Assembly (NCBI GenBank): GCA_002077065.1
Contig: NAJO01000003.1
Span: 1,116,001-1,180,000 of the forward strand
Source of the DNA: Cryoendolithus antarcticus
Lineage: Eukaryota; Ascomycota; Dothideomycetes; Cladosporiales; Cladosporiaceae
Length of the DNA stretch: 64,000 bases
Direction: 5' to 3'
Below the pieces are notes generated by a model. That model had not been told where the DNA came from. It was given only the letters and a program-made list of their open reading frames with translations, and ran no database searches. The position numbers were made by a program, and so were the translations under genes. Within the stretch, counting starts at the first letter, position 1. Each line of letters opens with the position of its first letter. Of this stretch, positions 10,194-22,087 are shown in pieces.

Positions 10194-11549
10194 GGTGCCT
10201 GTGCTATGGTGGTTGCAGGAATATTTGGGCGAACGCTGACGAGTCCTCGAAGTAGGCGATCAAGGATGTGGTAATTCCTTTGCTTGTCTTTCCCGTGGTC
10301 TTGCAGAGGAGAGGGGCATTGGAGTCGGACAACGTGAGGTCGGCTTTAGGCAGCTATGGCCTTGAGGAAGGCACCATGGCCGATGTGCCTGCCTCATAAC
10401 GCGTTTGGTATGTGTGCTCCACTGCATTGGTTCGCGGTTCAGGGATGTATCAGATCCAAAGAGTGTCGAATCCAGAACGCAAAAGATCGCGGTTGCATGT
10501 GCCGTTCATCACTTCGTGTGTCCAGAGCCCACATTTTGTGCGACGGCGGTCTCCGAGGCGGTGTTGAAGGATTGAATTCCAAACTTTCGCGGCCCGTCTG
10601 CAGCCTGCCGCTCATATGCCAGTCTCACACTGCATTCCATCTCATCTCCATCCATCCCAGAAAGCACAAGACAGCCACGGTGTGCTCCTCCCTCGCGCTT
10701 TCCTCGCATGTAGCTCACTGATCAATTTGCCCAGCAACGACCACTGAAGACATCCCAAACACACCCCACAGCCGCATCCTGTGTCTCTGCACGTAGCCGC
10801 TGTCCGCAGCCGAAAAGACCATCCCCTTGTTCCTCGGGACCTGGAGATGTGTCTTTCACATGCAGAGGTGCAGGGTGCATGGCTGACTAACACGAACAGA
10901 GATCTGAGGTCAATGCGTTTGGTCGCCCAGCTGTACTTGACTTGTCGACTCAACACTCACAGCCCGACGAACTTCTCAACAGCATAGCAGCCCGCCCCTC
11001 GAAGTTGAGAAGCGCGTCAGCACTACAGCGCGCCAATGACCGAGGCCCTCTTCGATCTAGCTCTTGTCTTCTCTGCCTTTGGGCATTGGGAGCCAGGGGT
11101 GATGCGATCCGAAACGATAGTTTTCAATCGGCAGGCGTGTTGCTCCGTTTCTTGGCTTCGGCGGTGCGGATGGTGAGGACTGCTGTTGCGGGGTTCGTTT
11201 GGGAAGTGGGTGTTGATGTGGGCAAGTTGAGGAACGTCAATGTCCGGTGATGATGAAAGAATCATAAGTCAAAATTGCAGGCAGCCGGCTCTTGATTGCT
11301 CTTCCCGTGAGGGAGGGGTGGGAAGGAGTTCGGGTCGTCGGTGAGAACTGTGAGAGCTGATCTGAGGACTACTGTTATCATGACACGTATGTCGATAACA
11401 TGTGTACGCACTAGATAAACATTCATTGCTACTCAAGTCTCCACCTGCCTTGCCTTCGCCGCCGCATGGTCCCATCCAACCACATCGCATCATTGTCATT
11501 CCAGACCATCGTCACCAAATCGGCTATACCGCAGCCTGGATCTCATAGC
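10194..11549. other. Intergenic, 1,356 bp, with a TGA-interrupted frame
   Basis: This is upstream of the zinc-finger gene and downstream of the next minus-strand gene. A minus-strand frame from 11261 to 10950 is open except for a single TGA at 11124-11126. It is described among the findings. No other feature is supported. Confidence 0.4.
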
Positions 11550-12833
11550 TCACTGATCCCTCCATCCGCCAGTTCCCGGAATGACAACACATCCCGCTCC
11601 GCACCTCTCGTGCCCACATACCAACTTGGCGCAAACTTCCTGTTCCACAATAGTGTGACCTTCACATCTGCAGCAAGTCCAGCGCTTGCACCACCTCCAC
11701 GGCTCGTGGGGTCGGGAGCTGGCGGAGAGCGTGGAGACCCATTGCAGGGCTGGCGGCTGCTCGGAGTTGTAGATCGGAGGAAAGAGGCGGACTGTGGCTC
11801 GCATGACCTTGAGGGGCGTGATGAGAAAGGAGGGGGAGGGGAGAGCGGTGAGAGCTTGAGAAGCGTCACCTGGAAGGGACAGCGAGGAGGACGAAGAGTC
11901 GCCGACTGAGTCGCTATCATCGTCGTCGTCGTCGGCTTTGTCCTTCTTGAGCTTATCGCTGCCAACAGTGAACATGGCGCCTGTATCGACGTTAGCATCT
12001 CCATCAGGTAACTGCGGGTTGCTGCGAGGTAGCTCGCCTTTCGCCTCCGGCCTGAGTACCATGGTGCTGTGCGCCCTCACCATAGGCTCTGGCGCAGCAA
12101 GCTCGTCTTCAGAGTTCTTGCGCTTGAGCACCCCGTCATCAATGGCTGCGTTGACCTTCCTGATCGCCAGCGGCCGTGGATAGGCACTGACACTCTTCTC
12201 GGCTTCACCTGATCCCTTCTTCTCGGTCTTGGTGATCCCACTTTCGATGGAGCTAGCATACGAGTCAATTCTCTCCTGCCTCCTGGTCTGTGACCGCGTG
12301 GCTCGTCGCTTGTAGCCAGAAGTCGTGTCGTCACCGCTGTCAACCGAGGAGGTTCGTTGCGAAGGTGGCTCAGCGCTTCGGCTCCGCCTGTCAGTACTAC
12401 CGCTGCCGCTGATCATGTCGAATTGGACGCCATCCATGGTGAGAGCAGGTTGTGAAGCGCTCGGTACATCTGCAGTTGGAGAGACTGCATCATCAAGCGA
12501 AATGGTCCGATTTACCTCTCCGAACTCCTCGGTGAATGCAGTGGCTTTACCAGGTGGGCTCGGGGATTGCTTCGGTGGCATGACCAGCGGTGGGATCCGT
12601 GAGATAGGTGAGCGGTCCTTGTAGCGCGCTAACAAAGACTTTGAAGGCGATGTCCGCACACCTTCTGGTTGCTGTGGCATGACGAGTTGCTGTGGTGGCG
12701 GAGGCGCATCAGTGGTATCGTGCTTACCTGGCACTGGCGGCGGCATGTTGTTTGGCGACGGCGGCAATTGCTTCTTGCGGGGGCTACGTAAGGTCGAGCG
12801 CTTGCTCAGACGCTTGCGGATATCGATTGCCAT
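11550..12833 (-). CDS. Disordered protein with C-terminal Cys/His cluster
   Basis: Single exon, 427 aa, unrecognised. The start is very basic (MAIDIRKRLSKRST...SPRKKQ), followed by a long Ser/Pro/Asp-rich disordered region with many SP and RS/RT sites that look like kinase targets. An acidic D6 run is followed by a poly-Ser tract near residues 300-320. The last 60 residues are different: W-T-C-C-R-C-x11-C-x4-C-G-H-x2-C-x3-C, a spacing that could bind one or two zinc ions. Comparable W-x-CC-x-C...CxHxxC tails are common in Dothideomycete proteins of unknown role. A regulatory or adaptor protein is an inference only. Confidence 0.78.
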   Translation of the reverse strand: MAIDIRKRLSKRSTLRSPRKKQLPPSPNNMPPPVPGKHDTTDAPPPPQQLVMPQQPEGVRTSPSKSLLARYKDRSPISRIPPLVMPPKQSPSPPGKATAFTEEFGEVNRTISLDDAVSPTADVPSASQPALTMDGVQFDMISGSGSTDRRSRSAEPPSQRTSSVDSGDDTTSGYKRRATRSQTRRQERIDSYASSIESGITKTEKKGSGEAEKSVSAYPRPLAIRKVNAAIDDGVLKRKNSEDELAAPEPMVRAHSTMVLRPEAKGELPRSNPQLPDGDANVDTGAMFTVGSDKLKKDKADDDDDDSDSVGDSSSSSLSLPGDASQALTALPSPSFLITPLKVMRATVRLFPPIYNSEQPPALQWVSTLSASSRPHEPWRWCKRWTCCRCEGHTIVEQEVCAKLVCGHERCGAGCVVIPGTGGWRDQ

Positions 12834-13257
12834 ACTTGCGATGACTGATATCGTGTGGTGATGTCGCTGGCGAAGCCAATCTTGCTGTAGCGATGAGAAA
12901 GTGACAAATCAGGCAACAATGGGTATCAATTGGTGTCGACGGCGGAGCCAATGCCGAAAAATCGTGCTCTTCTTCCAAAGAATCTGAAGTAAAGACGGAT
13001 TGAGGAAGGCGCGACCAAGAGGTGAAGACTTTCACTACAGCAAAGCTCGTACACTCACCTCCACATTGTTCTCGGCTGCAATAATGCAATCGCCGATAGC
13101 GTCCACAATCGTTGATCAGTCTAGACCAGCATGATCGCAGAAGCATAGTCGTGTGATAGCAAGCAGGGACGGGGAGGTGTCAGGGATGGAGTCAGAACGA
13201 GAACTTCTCTCATGTGACATCGCTGTGATTCCTACCTATCAGGTCATTCGCGATGAT
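12834..13257. other. Intergenic, 424 bp
   Basis: This lies upstream of the disordered-protein gene and downstream of the MAPEG gene, all on the minus strand. A possible donor (GTGAGT, complement near 13056-13061) might mark a 5'-UTR intron. Nothing else is supported. Confidence 0.35.
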
Positions 13258-13952
13258 CTATATCAGCATCTTCACCCCCATCCATCCCACCATTCCGATC
13301 AAGCCCGCTTGGAACAGCCAGAAAGTCAGACCATACAGTCGGCCTTGGCCCTTGTCGTGGTTTGGGCTCGTGTATCCCACGGCGTAAAATATGCGCGAGA
13401 CGTTCCAGCCCATACCCATGATTGCGGAGGTGACAGGGAAACGAAGCCCAGCGATGAGCATCGCAATGGTGAAAGCGGGCATGTTCTCCAGGAAGTTACC
13501 TGGCAGTATGTCAGTATCGAAACACGATCCATGTTCCATCCCCATGACACGGCAAACACTCTCACGCTCCCCGCTAAAGTATAGTAACCCTGGACCCAGT
13601 CTTGTGTCAACGTACCATGTGCCCTTTGCGCGCAGTTGAACAGGTACATCTTCTTCTTCTCGTCCCCTGATGCAGCCTTCATGTCATTGCTCTCAGCGTA
13701 TGCCTGAGGGTATGGAATCTTCGCTGCCTTGCGAAAGCCACCAACTCGTACTCCATGCCAGCTGCTTGACTATGTTCGTGTCAGGGAAGCGACCAGATTT
13801 TTGTGGACGACCGTACGAACAAAGAGCGTGAAAGTCGCGGTGAGGAGGACATAGCTGAAATCGATCGATCAGTGATGCCCTTCGGGTGGCAGTTGGACCA
13901 ATGGTGCAGCTTACCCATACTCCGCGGGGAGGGCGAGTGCGAGCGCTGCCAT
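13258..13952 (-). CDS. MAPEG protein, microsomal glutathione S-transferase 3-like
   Basis: Membrane-associated glutathione S-transferase/peroxidase of the MGST3 type, acting in the endoplasmic reticulum membrane on lipid peroxides or electrophiles. Four exons (13952-13915, 13854-13821, 13769-13616, 13499-13258) give 155 aa, the normal family size. Exon 1 is 38 nt and exon 2 only 34 nt. The signature FNCAQRAHGN is split by the last intron (13500-13615) and restored by splicing; it is followed by FLENMP and later GLRFP. Other family segments are EYGYVLLTAT, VGGFRKAAKIPYPQAYA and the GRIFY-like SRIFYAVGY. Four hydrophobic helices are visible. The third-exon acceptor (TAG at 13770) is the only choice that keeps frame, but it is less certain than the other splice sites. 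Confidence 0.9.
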
Positions 13953-14693
13953 GACTGTGAGATTGAATGGAATGAGAGTGGTCAAGGTTCTTTGTGGTTC
14001 CGAAGTATTGGAAAGTCTATGCCACGGCTATGGTCTTTCATGTGCGCACTCTAGCGTCAGGTCCTCGGAGTTCAATCCATCTCCTTTCCCGACCGTTGTG
14101 ACGCCTACCGTTGCCGCTCCATAATTGGTCTCCAACAGATGTCCACGCTTATGCATCCGAAGGCAGGGCTGGAAGCGTCTTGGACAAAGCCGTCGAGTGG
14201 AAGACTTTCAGCATCGCTATTCGTATCGCTCAGTAGGGCACATGACGCCGTCCGTCTCTGATGGACCGTAGATTCGCCTTCTCGGCCTCGAGAAGCGACC
14301 GGTGTTCACTATAAAAAGTACACTCGGGCATGACGACAGCAGGAAGTGAGGTCGATACGCTCAAGCAATTGCTACATGGCAAGCACGCAATTTTATGTCA
14401 GACGGAGACGGATGCAACCGATGCACTGTTGATCGTGCGGCTGAACTCAACACCCATCTACCTTACCCAATCATCGGTAGAGGACATTCATCGAAGTACT
14501 GTCCTTCATAATACGTTACCTAGCAAATCTAGTTCTAGGCCGTCCAACTGGTCTCCACGACCTATGCATCATGTCTCGTAGCTTCGTCTGCTCATGCTCT
14601 ACCCGTGTATTGATCCGGGTGGCTCATCAGTCATAGGACCCTGGCGCCGCTAGCAACCGCTCTTCGCCAGTGTCACAAAGGGTTCCCTCACAT
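13953..14693. other. Intergenic, 741 bp
   Basis: Upstream region of the MAPEG gene and 3' flank of the deubiquitinase gene. An 83-codon plus-strand ORF (14330-14581) shows no motif and no coding context. Nothing else was found. Confidence 0.4.
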
Positions 14694-17600
14694 CTACTCA
14701 TCCTCCGTGACAAACTCATCAGTGCTCTCCTCGAATGCATCTTCTTCGTCCTCCACCATCCCGCCGAGGTCCCACTCGTTGAGATCTTTCAGAGCAGTCG
14801 CCAGCTCTCTTACTGCAGCCTTGGCCTCTTCCTGCGTGATGTCCATCTCATCGCTTAGCCGGACGAGATTCCCCTCATGGTTGCGCACGGTATGCTCTCT
14901 GTACCTCCTGCACGTATTGACGAGCCGTCTAAGGTAGCCATGCGACTCTTGCAATGCATTGAGCATAGCAGTCCATCGGCTGCGCTCTTCGCTGCCGGCT
15001 GCGGCGATGTTCAGTAGTAGCCTGGCGCAATCGATCGAGAAGCCGCGGATCTCGTTTGCGCGCTGGACATCCAATGTTGAGCCTGCGACTTCGCCTTCAA
15101 CAGTAAGTGGCGTGGCGTCAAAGACGTGCTCTTTCAGCCAGCTCTCCGTCCTCTTAGCCGAGCGGGAGGCGGGATTCAGCCAGTCTTTCACCCAAGACGG
15201 GAAGGTGTCGAGCACAGTGCTGGGTATCACTGGATTGACCAACCTCAGGAAGTCCAGCATGTCCTTCCGAGGCACGGGCTCGCTGTTCAGCACCTCTTCA
15301 AACAGGTTGGTCATGAGCACAGTAGCGTCTTGGCCTTCGCCGATCGTTCTAGCACAGGCTGCGAGCATAAAGTACAGCGACTGCGTCAGCGCTCGGCCCG
15401 AACGGACGCAAGTTAGCAGCGAATGCTGGACCGCCTCCCCGATCCGCCAGTCACATCCTGATGCACACAGTGTCCTTACGAGCTTCGCGCCATGATGAGT
15501 GTCGACATTGTCGTACTCATAGCCATCGTCTGTCGCAGCCAGCATCCAGGGCAGAATCGAGTCACGGCCCATGTTAACGACCTTGACCAATTGCTGCGCG
15601 CCTCGATACTTGCCGCCGTCCTCATAGTCATCCAGATCAGCGAAAAGCTCAGGAATGGAGAAAACGCACGAAAGGAATTCGAAGAGAGGTCGCATTGTGA
15701 CCTTGCGTTTCTTCATTGCCGCAAACAGCGCCAGGTGGCGATTACGCATACCTTGGTGGTTAGGGACCACCATGACCTCGAAGATGTACGCGCAGTACTT
15801 GCTGTTGACAATGAGTGCCAGCTCCTCGCTCCCCATCATAGCGATATCGTACGCTATCGAGAAAAAGTCGAGCCACTTCCCATAGAAGGCGTCCAACGAG
15901 GTGGATATGATGCGTGAGTGGCTTTCGACAATGCGTTTGAGCACCATGGGATATTCCTCCCGGTAGTGATCCCGTACTTGTCCAATGCAGTGCTTCAAAA
16001 GCTCGCGAATGGTGGTCAAATGTCCTAGGGCAATCATTTTCATAATCTGGGGAAAGAAGTCATCGTCATCGCAAATGAAGACCAGCACCTCGCGAGCTAT
16101 ACACGGCTGTGATTGCTTCAGCACCGCGAGCAGCTCTTTGAGCTTGTCAGGTTCTTTTTCAGTGAAGAGAACGTGCACCAGGTATGCGAAGATGAACCTG
16201 GCAAGCTCGCGATCGATACCCGAGGGTACGCGACGCTCCTCTGTGTCACGCCTGGAGCTTGCAGAGGTGGGTGACCCTTCAAGAGCGTCGTCAGCGGCGG
16301 GCGCCAGCACGCGCGAGTCGACCTCCTTGCAAATGCTAATGGCAAGATTGTGAAATTCCCCATTGAAGACTTGGAAAATGCTGTGCCGCCACTTGTTCGA
16401 CGCGCGGACATTCTTTGCAAGCTCATCCGGAAGCTGCACGAGAGGGATGACGAAGTCTCGCATAGTCGGACTGCAGCGATCCGGTGCTCTCAGCTGGTAC
16501 GCTTGCTCCATGGAGGTGGCACGTTGATAGAAGAGAACGTAGCCGTTGTGCGTGCGATCTTGGCCACCGAAGCACTCATTCTGCACTTCCTGGAAGCCGC
16601 CGGCTTCCCGAGCCTGGTGATCCTCGAGGCGTACCCATCGAGGCATGTGCGAAACTTCGTAGCCCCGCACACGCACGTATGACCAGTAATGGCCAAAGCT
16701 GAGCACACCGGCATGTACAATGACGCCGACGAGCTTGAAGACGTCCGGCGGGATGGTAGCTACTTTGTCCTCCAGATGCGCGCGCTGGTATTGAGCCAGA
16801 TCGATCTCCTCGGGAAACTCGAAGTGGTCGTTGATCTTGGACTCCTGGCCCAGCATGTCGTAGGTGAAGCGTTTGAGGCAGATGGTGAGGTGATCCGGAG
16901 CTTGCTCAACGCATGTGCGCTTCATTGCGTCGACGAGCTTGCCACCACTTGCATTATCGCACGACATACATTTGTACTTGTTTGCACCTCGCATAGGCTC
17001 ACCTTGCACGAACTCTGCAAAGCTCTCAGCAAGCGTGGACTTGTTCTGCACAGTCAAAGAGAGATCACTGAACGTCTCCTTGCGTGACGAAACATGGCCG
17101 CATGATCCTTGAATCTGGGTGATGAGTGTGCCTGAGAACAGCTGACTGAGTTGCGTTTTGGCCTCAGCCGTCGGCATCTCGGACTCGAGCCTGCTGAGGA
17201 GTTCGGTATAGAAGCCGTGGACATCATCTTGAACATCGGTAGATACACCAAGGTATTTTGCCAGGTGGTATGTCTCAACTTGAGGAATGTCTTCTATCTG
17301 CAGCTGTGCGAAGAGTTGTTTCAGCTGACACAAGAGGCCTTGCTTAGCAGGATCCGAGATCGTCATGTCGATGATGAACTTGCGGAAGTAGATATTTGCG
17401 TATAGCTGCTGCAATAGCGAGTTCATGTAGCATGTCATGCCGAGATTGCTCAGACCGGCAGGGGCAGTCGGATTTCGAATCCATGTATCGTGAGGGAACA
17501 TGCCCGAGTCACGTCCTGTTCCCTCGAGCACCGCTGTAAGACGACGAAGCAGCCAGGAATAGTCGTCTGCAGATGCTATGGTTTTCCTAACAATCTCGAG

Positions 17601-20600
17601 AGCGAAAGCACGTGAGCCGATGTTGAACAGTGGGCGGACTTGCGGGATGACTTGTGTGACATCTGGAGAGGTAGCATGACGCTCAGGATCGTTGCCGACG
17701 TTTTCTGCAGATGTTGATGGTTGCCCGCGTAGCGCGAGGCCAGGCACAGGAAGTGCTCTACGACCACCGGGATCGGCGTCGGCCGATGAAGCCTCATCGG
17801 GACTTGGAAAGAGCAAGCAACGCACCAAATCGAGCGCGAGCCGCTCCAAGGCCAGAGGCTTCTTGAAGCTTTTCAAGATGTCGATCGCACCGCTGAGGAG
17901 TTCAAGAAGGTTGTTGAAGGTGAAGTCCGCTATCGGCAGGTCGGGGGTCTCACTGTGTTCATACTGCCAGACCTGGATAGTGAGTACTTCGATGAGCTCG
18001 CGAACATCTACCTCTTCAGGTGTAGAGCCGTAAGCAGACAACATTGCATCGTGGCAGGCGCCGAAGAACGGGTGCGTTATGGCGTCAGTGATGAGTGCTT
18101 TAGGAAGGAGCGTTCGTACGGTACGCAAGTATGCCCCCGAGACGGTTACTGGGTCTTCTTTGCAGAAATCTCGCATGAGGGTGGCGACTTCTGAGCTCAC
18201 GTTCACATCGCTGCATAGAAGTAACGTGGCGTGAACATCGACAAACTCCTGAGTGTCAACAATGTGCTGCCAGATGTTTTCGGTCCGTGCCACTTGTATG
18301 AGCACTGTGTATGCAAGCTTGACCAGAGAGACATGATGCGCAGGACGGGCTGCGATTGTCCGCGCTGGCATGGCGTCGAGAGTCACGCGCATGATGTCCA
18401 ACAGGCGCATTGCCAATCTTGTTGGCTCGGTGAGATACGGCGGAGGCGGACTGTTCGGTGGTCGCTCTGTGTCGCGGTCAGCTGCACGATATCTTCTGAA
18501 GTTTGGTGTTACCGACACACCTTGCAGGAATCCGAGTAAGCCAGGTAGCAGCCGGAAGAGAAGATCAGATGACAGTTCCTGGAAGTCGACGAAGAGCAAC
18601 TCGGCTAGCACTCTGCAACCGTGCATGATGAAGCGAGGATCGGCGACGCCAACCTTATTGCAGTCTTTCAAATGGACAGTCAAGGTATGGACGGAGTACA
18701 TGGTGTACCATGGCTTCACAGCAGGGAAAAGTGCGGTTATGGGAATCGTTGGGTCGGTGACCTGGTGTCTCTTCTTCGCTGGAGGAGGCACGCGTGACAG
18801 GAAGTCGAAAACCTGTACCACCAGTTAGCAACCTGCATCGCGTACGGGGAAATTGAGGGACGACAAACTTTCTGAGCAACGCCACTTGAGGCACCTAGTA
18901 ACGCCTCGAGCTCGCTGAAATTCAGTAGGATCTCTTCCTCTACCGCATTGCCTGCCGCAAAGACTTTGACAAAGTCACACTCATAGGTGTATCTTGGCTG
19001 AATGTTTATCAACGCCTTGTTGCCAATGGCAGCTTCTTCCAAGGTCTGTGCGGTGATGTCGCTCAAGCAAGTCTTCGTGCTATGCCGCACAAGGTTGTGC
19101 TCCATAGTCCCAGTGAGGGATCGGAGAAAATTGTCAAGCTCACCGATGGTGCAGTCTTTGCGCGCCTTGATAACTTTTTTCTTCGGATGGCTCTGAGGAC
19201 CAAAGATGTCAGTGGTAAACGTGATGGACTCATCTGACACACCACCTCCAAGCAGGACGTGTGTAGACCCGCCAGGAGCCCTTTGTCCTGCTGCAATGCT
19301 GTGATAGTGTATCGTCTCCAGCAAGCCCACACTTCGCTGTAACAGTAGATCCGAGCTCTTATCACTCGCTGATGCACGCAGATCCGGCAGGGTGTTAATA
19401 AGTCTCCGAGTCCAGTCGGCTTGTCGTGCAGTGTAAAGCGTCACGTCCGGTACGACCGCGTCGCGGGTAGTCTTGCTGAACAGAAACTGGCTGATCGCCG
19501 CAACCGCTGCAGAAGAGACAACGAGGTTGGGTGTTGTCAGAGCAAATCGCATGAGCTGTTGCCAGCAAACAGTGCCGAAGACGATGTCTGGCTCTCCCAC
19601 GGACAAATTTTGGTGATGCGTGAGCACTCGATTCTCCAAAAACGTGATCAGGCCGGGCGTAGCATGCTCAGCGGAGAGCTGCGGCAGATACTTCTCTATG
19701 CATCGCTCAAATAAAGCTGTGATACTCTCCGGATGACACGTGGCCTTGGACGTGCACGTGAATAGATTGAGCGCATCTTCGCGTGCCTGGCTGTTGAGTG
19801 CGCGATCGCCGATTGTATACGACCACAAACGCTCCTCTAAGTCTGGCGCTTGATAGTCCTCGACAAGCCCGATGAGATGCAAGAGCACATCCAAACGTAC
19901 GTTAATGGCTTCTCTCGGACTAAAGCAGCCTAATTGCGCTTCACTTGATTTGCTCACGAAGGCGGTCAGCACTTCGAGCGCTGAGTCGACCGAGATCATC
20001 TCCAAAATCAGCTTACCCTCCTCGGGGGTGGGTGGTTCCAGAAACTGCAACAAAATGTCCAGGCTACTTGTCGCATGTTCGTCGTTATCGGTGATGCTCT
20101 TGATCCAGGTCTCGTAGAACCGTGTGCGGTCCGCCAATGAATACGGTGGTACAGTCAGCGTTCGAATTTGATCGACCGCAGCCAGCCGTAAGAGGGTCCT
20201 CGACTCCGAAGGTGGGTCGGAATTGAGACGCTTCAGCACTGCGTAGCATATATTGGGAGGCTCCATGCGCACTGTAGGCGAGCCGACATACTCCACTTTC
20301 GTCCGCAGACAGTACAGAGCGTCCACGAAGAAGCGCAAGGCGTGGCTACCCAGATCGGACGCCGATGTGTCCGGGTATTTGTTCAGCATGTACACAATCT
20401 GGTCGGTGGCAACATACTTCAGCATTTCCTGCAAAACGTCGAAGGAAGCTTTGACGAATTCAGCCTCGACGCTGGTAGTACAAGCACGCCAGATGACATC
20501 CGTCTCATGGTCGGTATAAGTATTTGTCGCTGCGAGGAAGGCTACAACACTGGCGCATTCCTTCACAAGACTGGCATGCGAGTCGACACTGAATATGTAG

Positions 20601-22087
20601 CCAATGAAATTGCCGGTGCGCAGTAGTCGAGCGAGGTGTTGCAGTACCGGATGTGAAGGATTCGCGTGATGCGCCGCATGCGCCGCCTTGAGTGTCTCGG
20701 TCAATGCGACAATCCCCTTGCTGCGAATGTCCAATATGTCCGTCGAGACATAGCCTTTGAGCACGTGTAGCAGCCACTCGTACATGACCAGCTCAGAGAG
20801 TGTCGGCAGATCACCATCGCTGATGTCTTGCACCTTCCAAGCAACACTCGTCGTGCTCGCTGCTTCACTATCAGCTTCAAGGGTCGGACTGCAGCACACG
20901 TGGTAGAGCCGCAGTGCAGACTCCATGCTTCGAGGCTTGATCGCGATAGATAACAAGGCTGTGATCTGGTGGATCAGTCGAACGTGAAAGTCGCTTGGAA
21001 GTGCCCTGGGGTGCTTTTGGCAGATCGTTGGGACCACGAAGGTGTTCACTGATTTGAGCAACTCTTCAACTTGCGAACGGCTTTCACCGGCCTGGAAGGC
21101 GTCGCCCGCATGCTTCATGATTTCGACGGAGACCGTGATAGCACTGGAGATTATTGGCCACGGATCCGTGAACTCGCGAGGGCCCGAGCTGAGGACTAGT
21201 AACACAGTGTTGAGTGATGTAACGTTGCTGGTCGCTGAGCACAGCAACTTGTGTAAAGTGTTGCCTCGCACCTCAGCCATATCGATGATCCGATTGAATC
21301 GAAGGTACCTGCCCACAGTCGTCAAAGGATCAAGCAATCTGGCCAGTATGGTGACATACGCGCCGAGCAGCAGCTGCTGCTGGCCGGCGTCTGGAGGTCT
21401 GACAGAGTCGCGGCGCGCCATGACGCCGTCCAGTATGCCGGGCAGCAATGAGACCATGCGGATGCTGAGCTGTGCAAGCGCATCAAACATCTGCGCGACG
21501 TGGTGGCGAAGCTCCAGGATTCTCGTCTTGTCCAGCGTATCGGGTTCGAAGAGGTCGGTGGCGTCGAAGAACTTCAGCACAACGTCTGCGATCCAACCGA
21601 AGAACCGCTCTTCTTGGACGTATCGAAGCTTCCACGTTCGAGGGTCATGCTCCGTGTTCACGACATGAGCATAGAGCCATTCGGTAAATTTGACGAAAGC
21701 GTGCGGGTGGTCGTAGTCTGATAGAAGTTAGCAATACTGGAGGGCCGGCACGAAAGGTTGATGGCGTTACGTACGAGTACTATCGAGCCATTCCACCAAC
21801 GCCATAAGCTGTCTATCGACGGACACATAGTTAGGAAGAATGTCGAGCGTGTCGCTGAAGTTCGTCGTCGCCATCTCGTCGTCGTCGTCGTCGTCGTCTT
21901 CGATGACAACTGCGTTTCCAGCATCGGTGTCGATGTTTTCAGGGTCAAACACCTCGATGACAGGATCTGTCTCTTCGCTCATTCGCTGTCGTTTGCGCGC
22001 CAGGGAGTCGTCACTGTCGGCGGCATGATTCCGCTCGGGTGTGGCGACAGAGGCGCTTGGTGAAGGTGACTTATTTGCTAATGCCAT
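14694..22087 (-). CDS. Giant USP-family ubiquitin carboxyl-terminal hydrolase
   Basis: Cysteine protease that removes ubiquitin from proteins, of the very large USP9X/USP24/USP34-like class. Three exons (22087-21775, 21717-18869, 18812-14694) join to 2,426 aa. Intron 21718-21774 has a GTACGT donor and GCTAAC branch. Intron 18813-18868 also has a GCTAAC branch. The N-terminus carries a basic patch (ARKRQR) and a poly-Asp run. Residues 100-1480 are helical-repeat-like without named motifs. The catalytic core starts at GLSNLGMTCYMNS, where C1515 is the nucleophile. The His box is SFGHYWSYVR with H1762. A CMSCDNASG zinc-ribbon segment lies between them. A long helical C-terminal region follows and ends very acidic. 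Large USPs of this class act on signalling and trafficking proteins; substrates here are unknown. Confidence 0.93.
21876..21898. repeat. TCG trinucleotide run coding poly-Asp
   Basis: About seven GTC/TCG repeats on the plus strand encode the EDDDDDDDE segment of the deubiquitinase on the minus strand. Such runs are slippage-prone, so length may vary between strains. Confidence 0.85.

Noticed and set aside
10356..10721. 121-codon plus-strand ORF
   Set aside because: It overlaps other open frames on the opposite strand and has no motif or family resemblance.
21876..21898. Microsatellite as a sign of a mobile element
   Set aside because: It is a coding poly-Asp run in the deubiquitinase; no terminal repeats or transposase are nearby.
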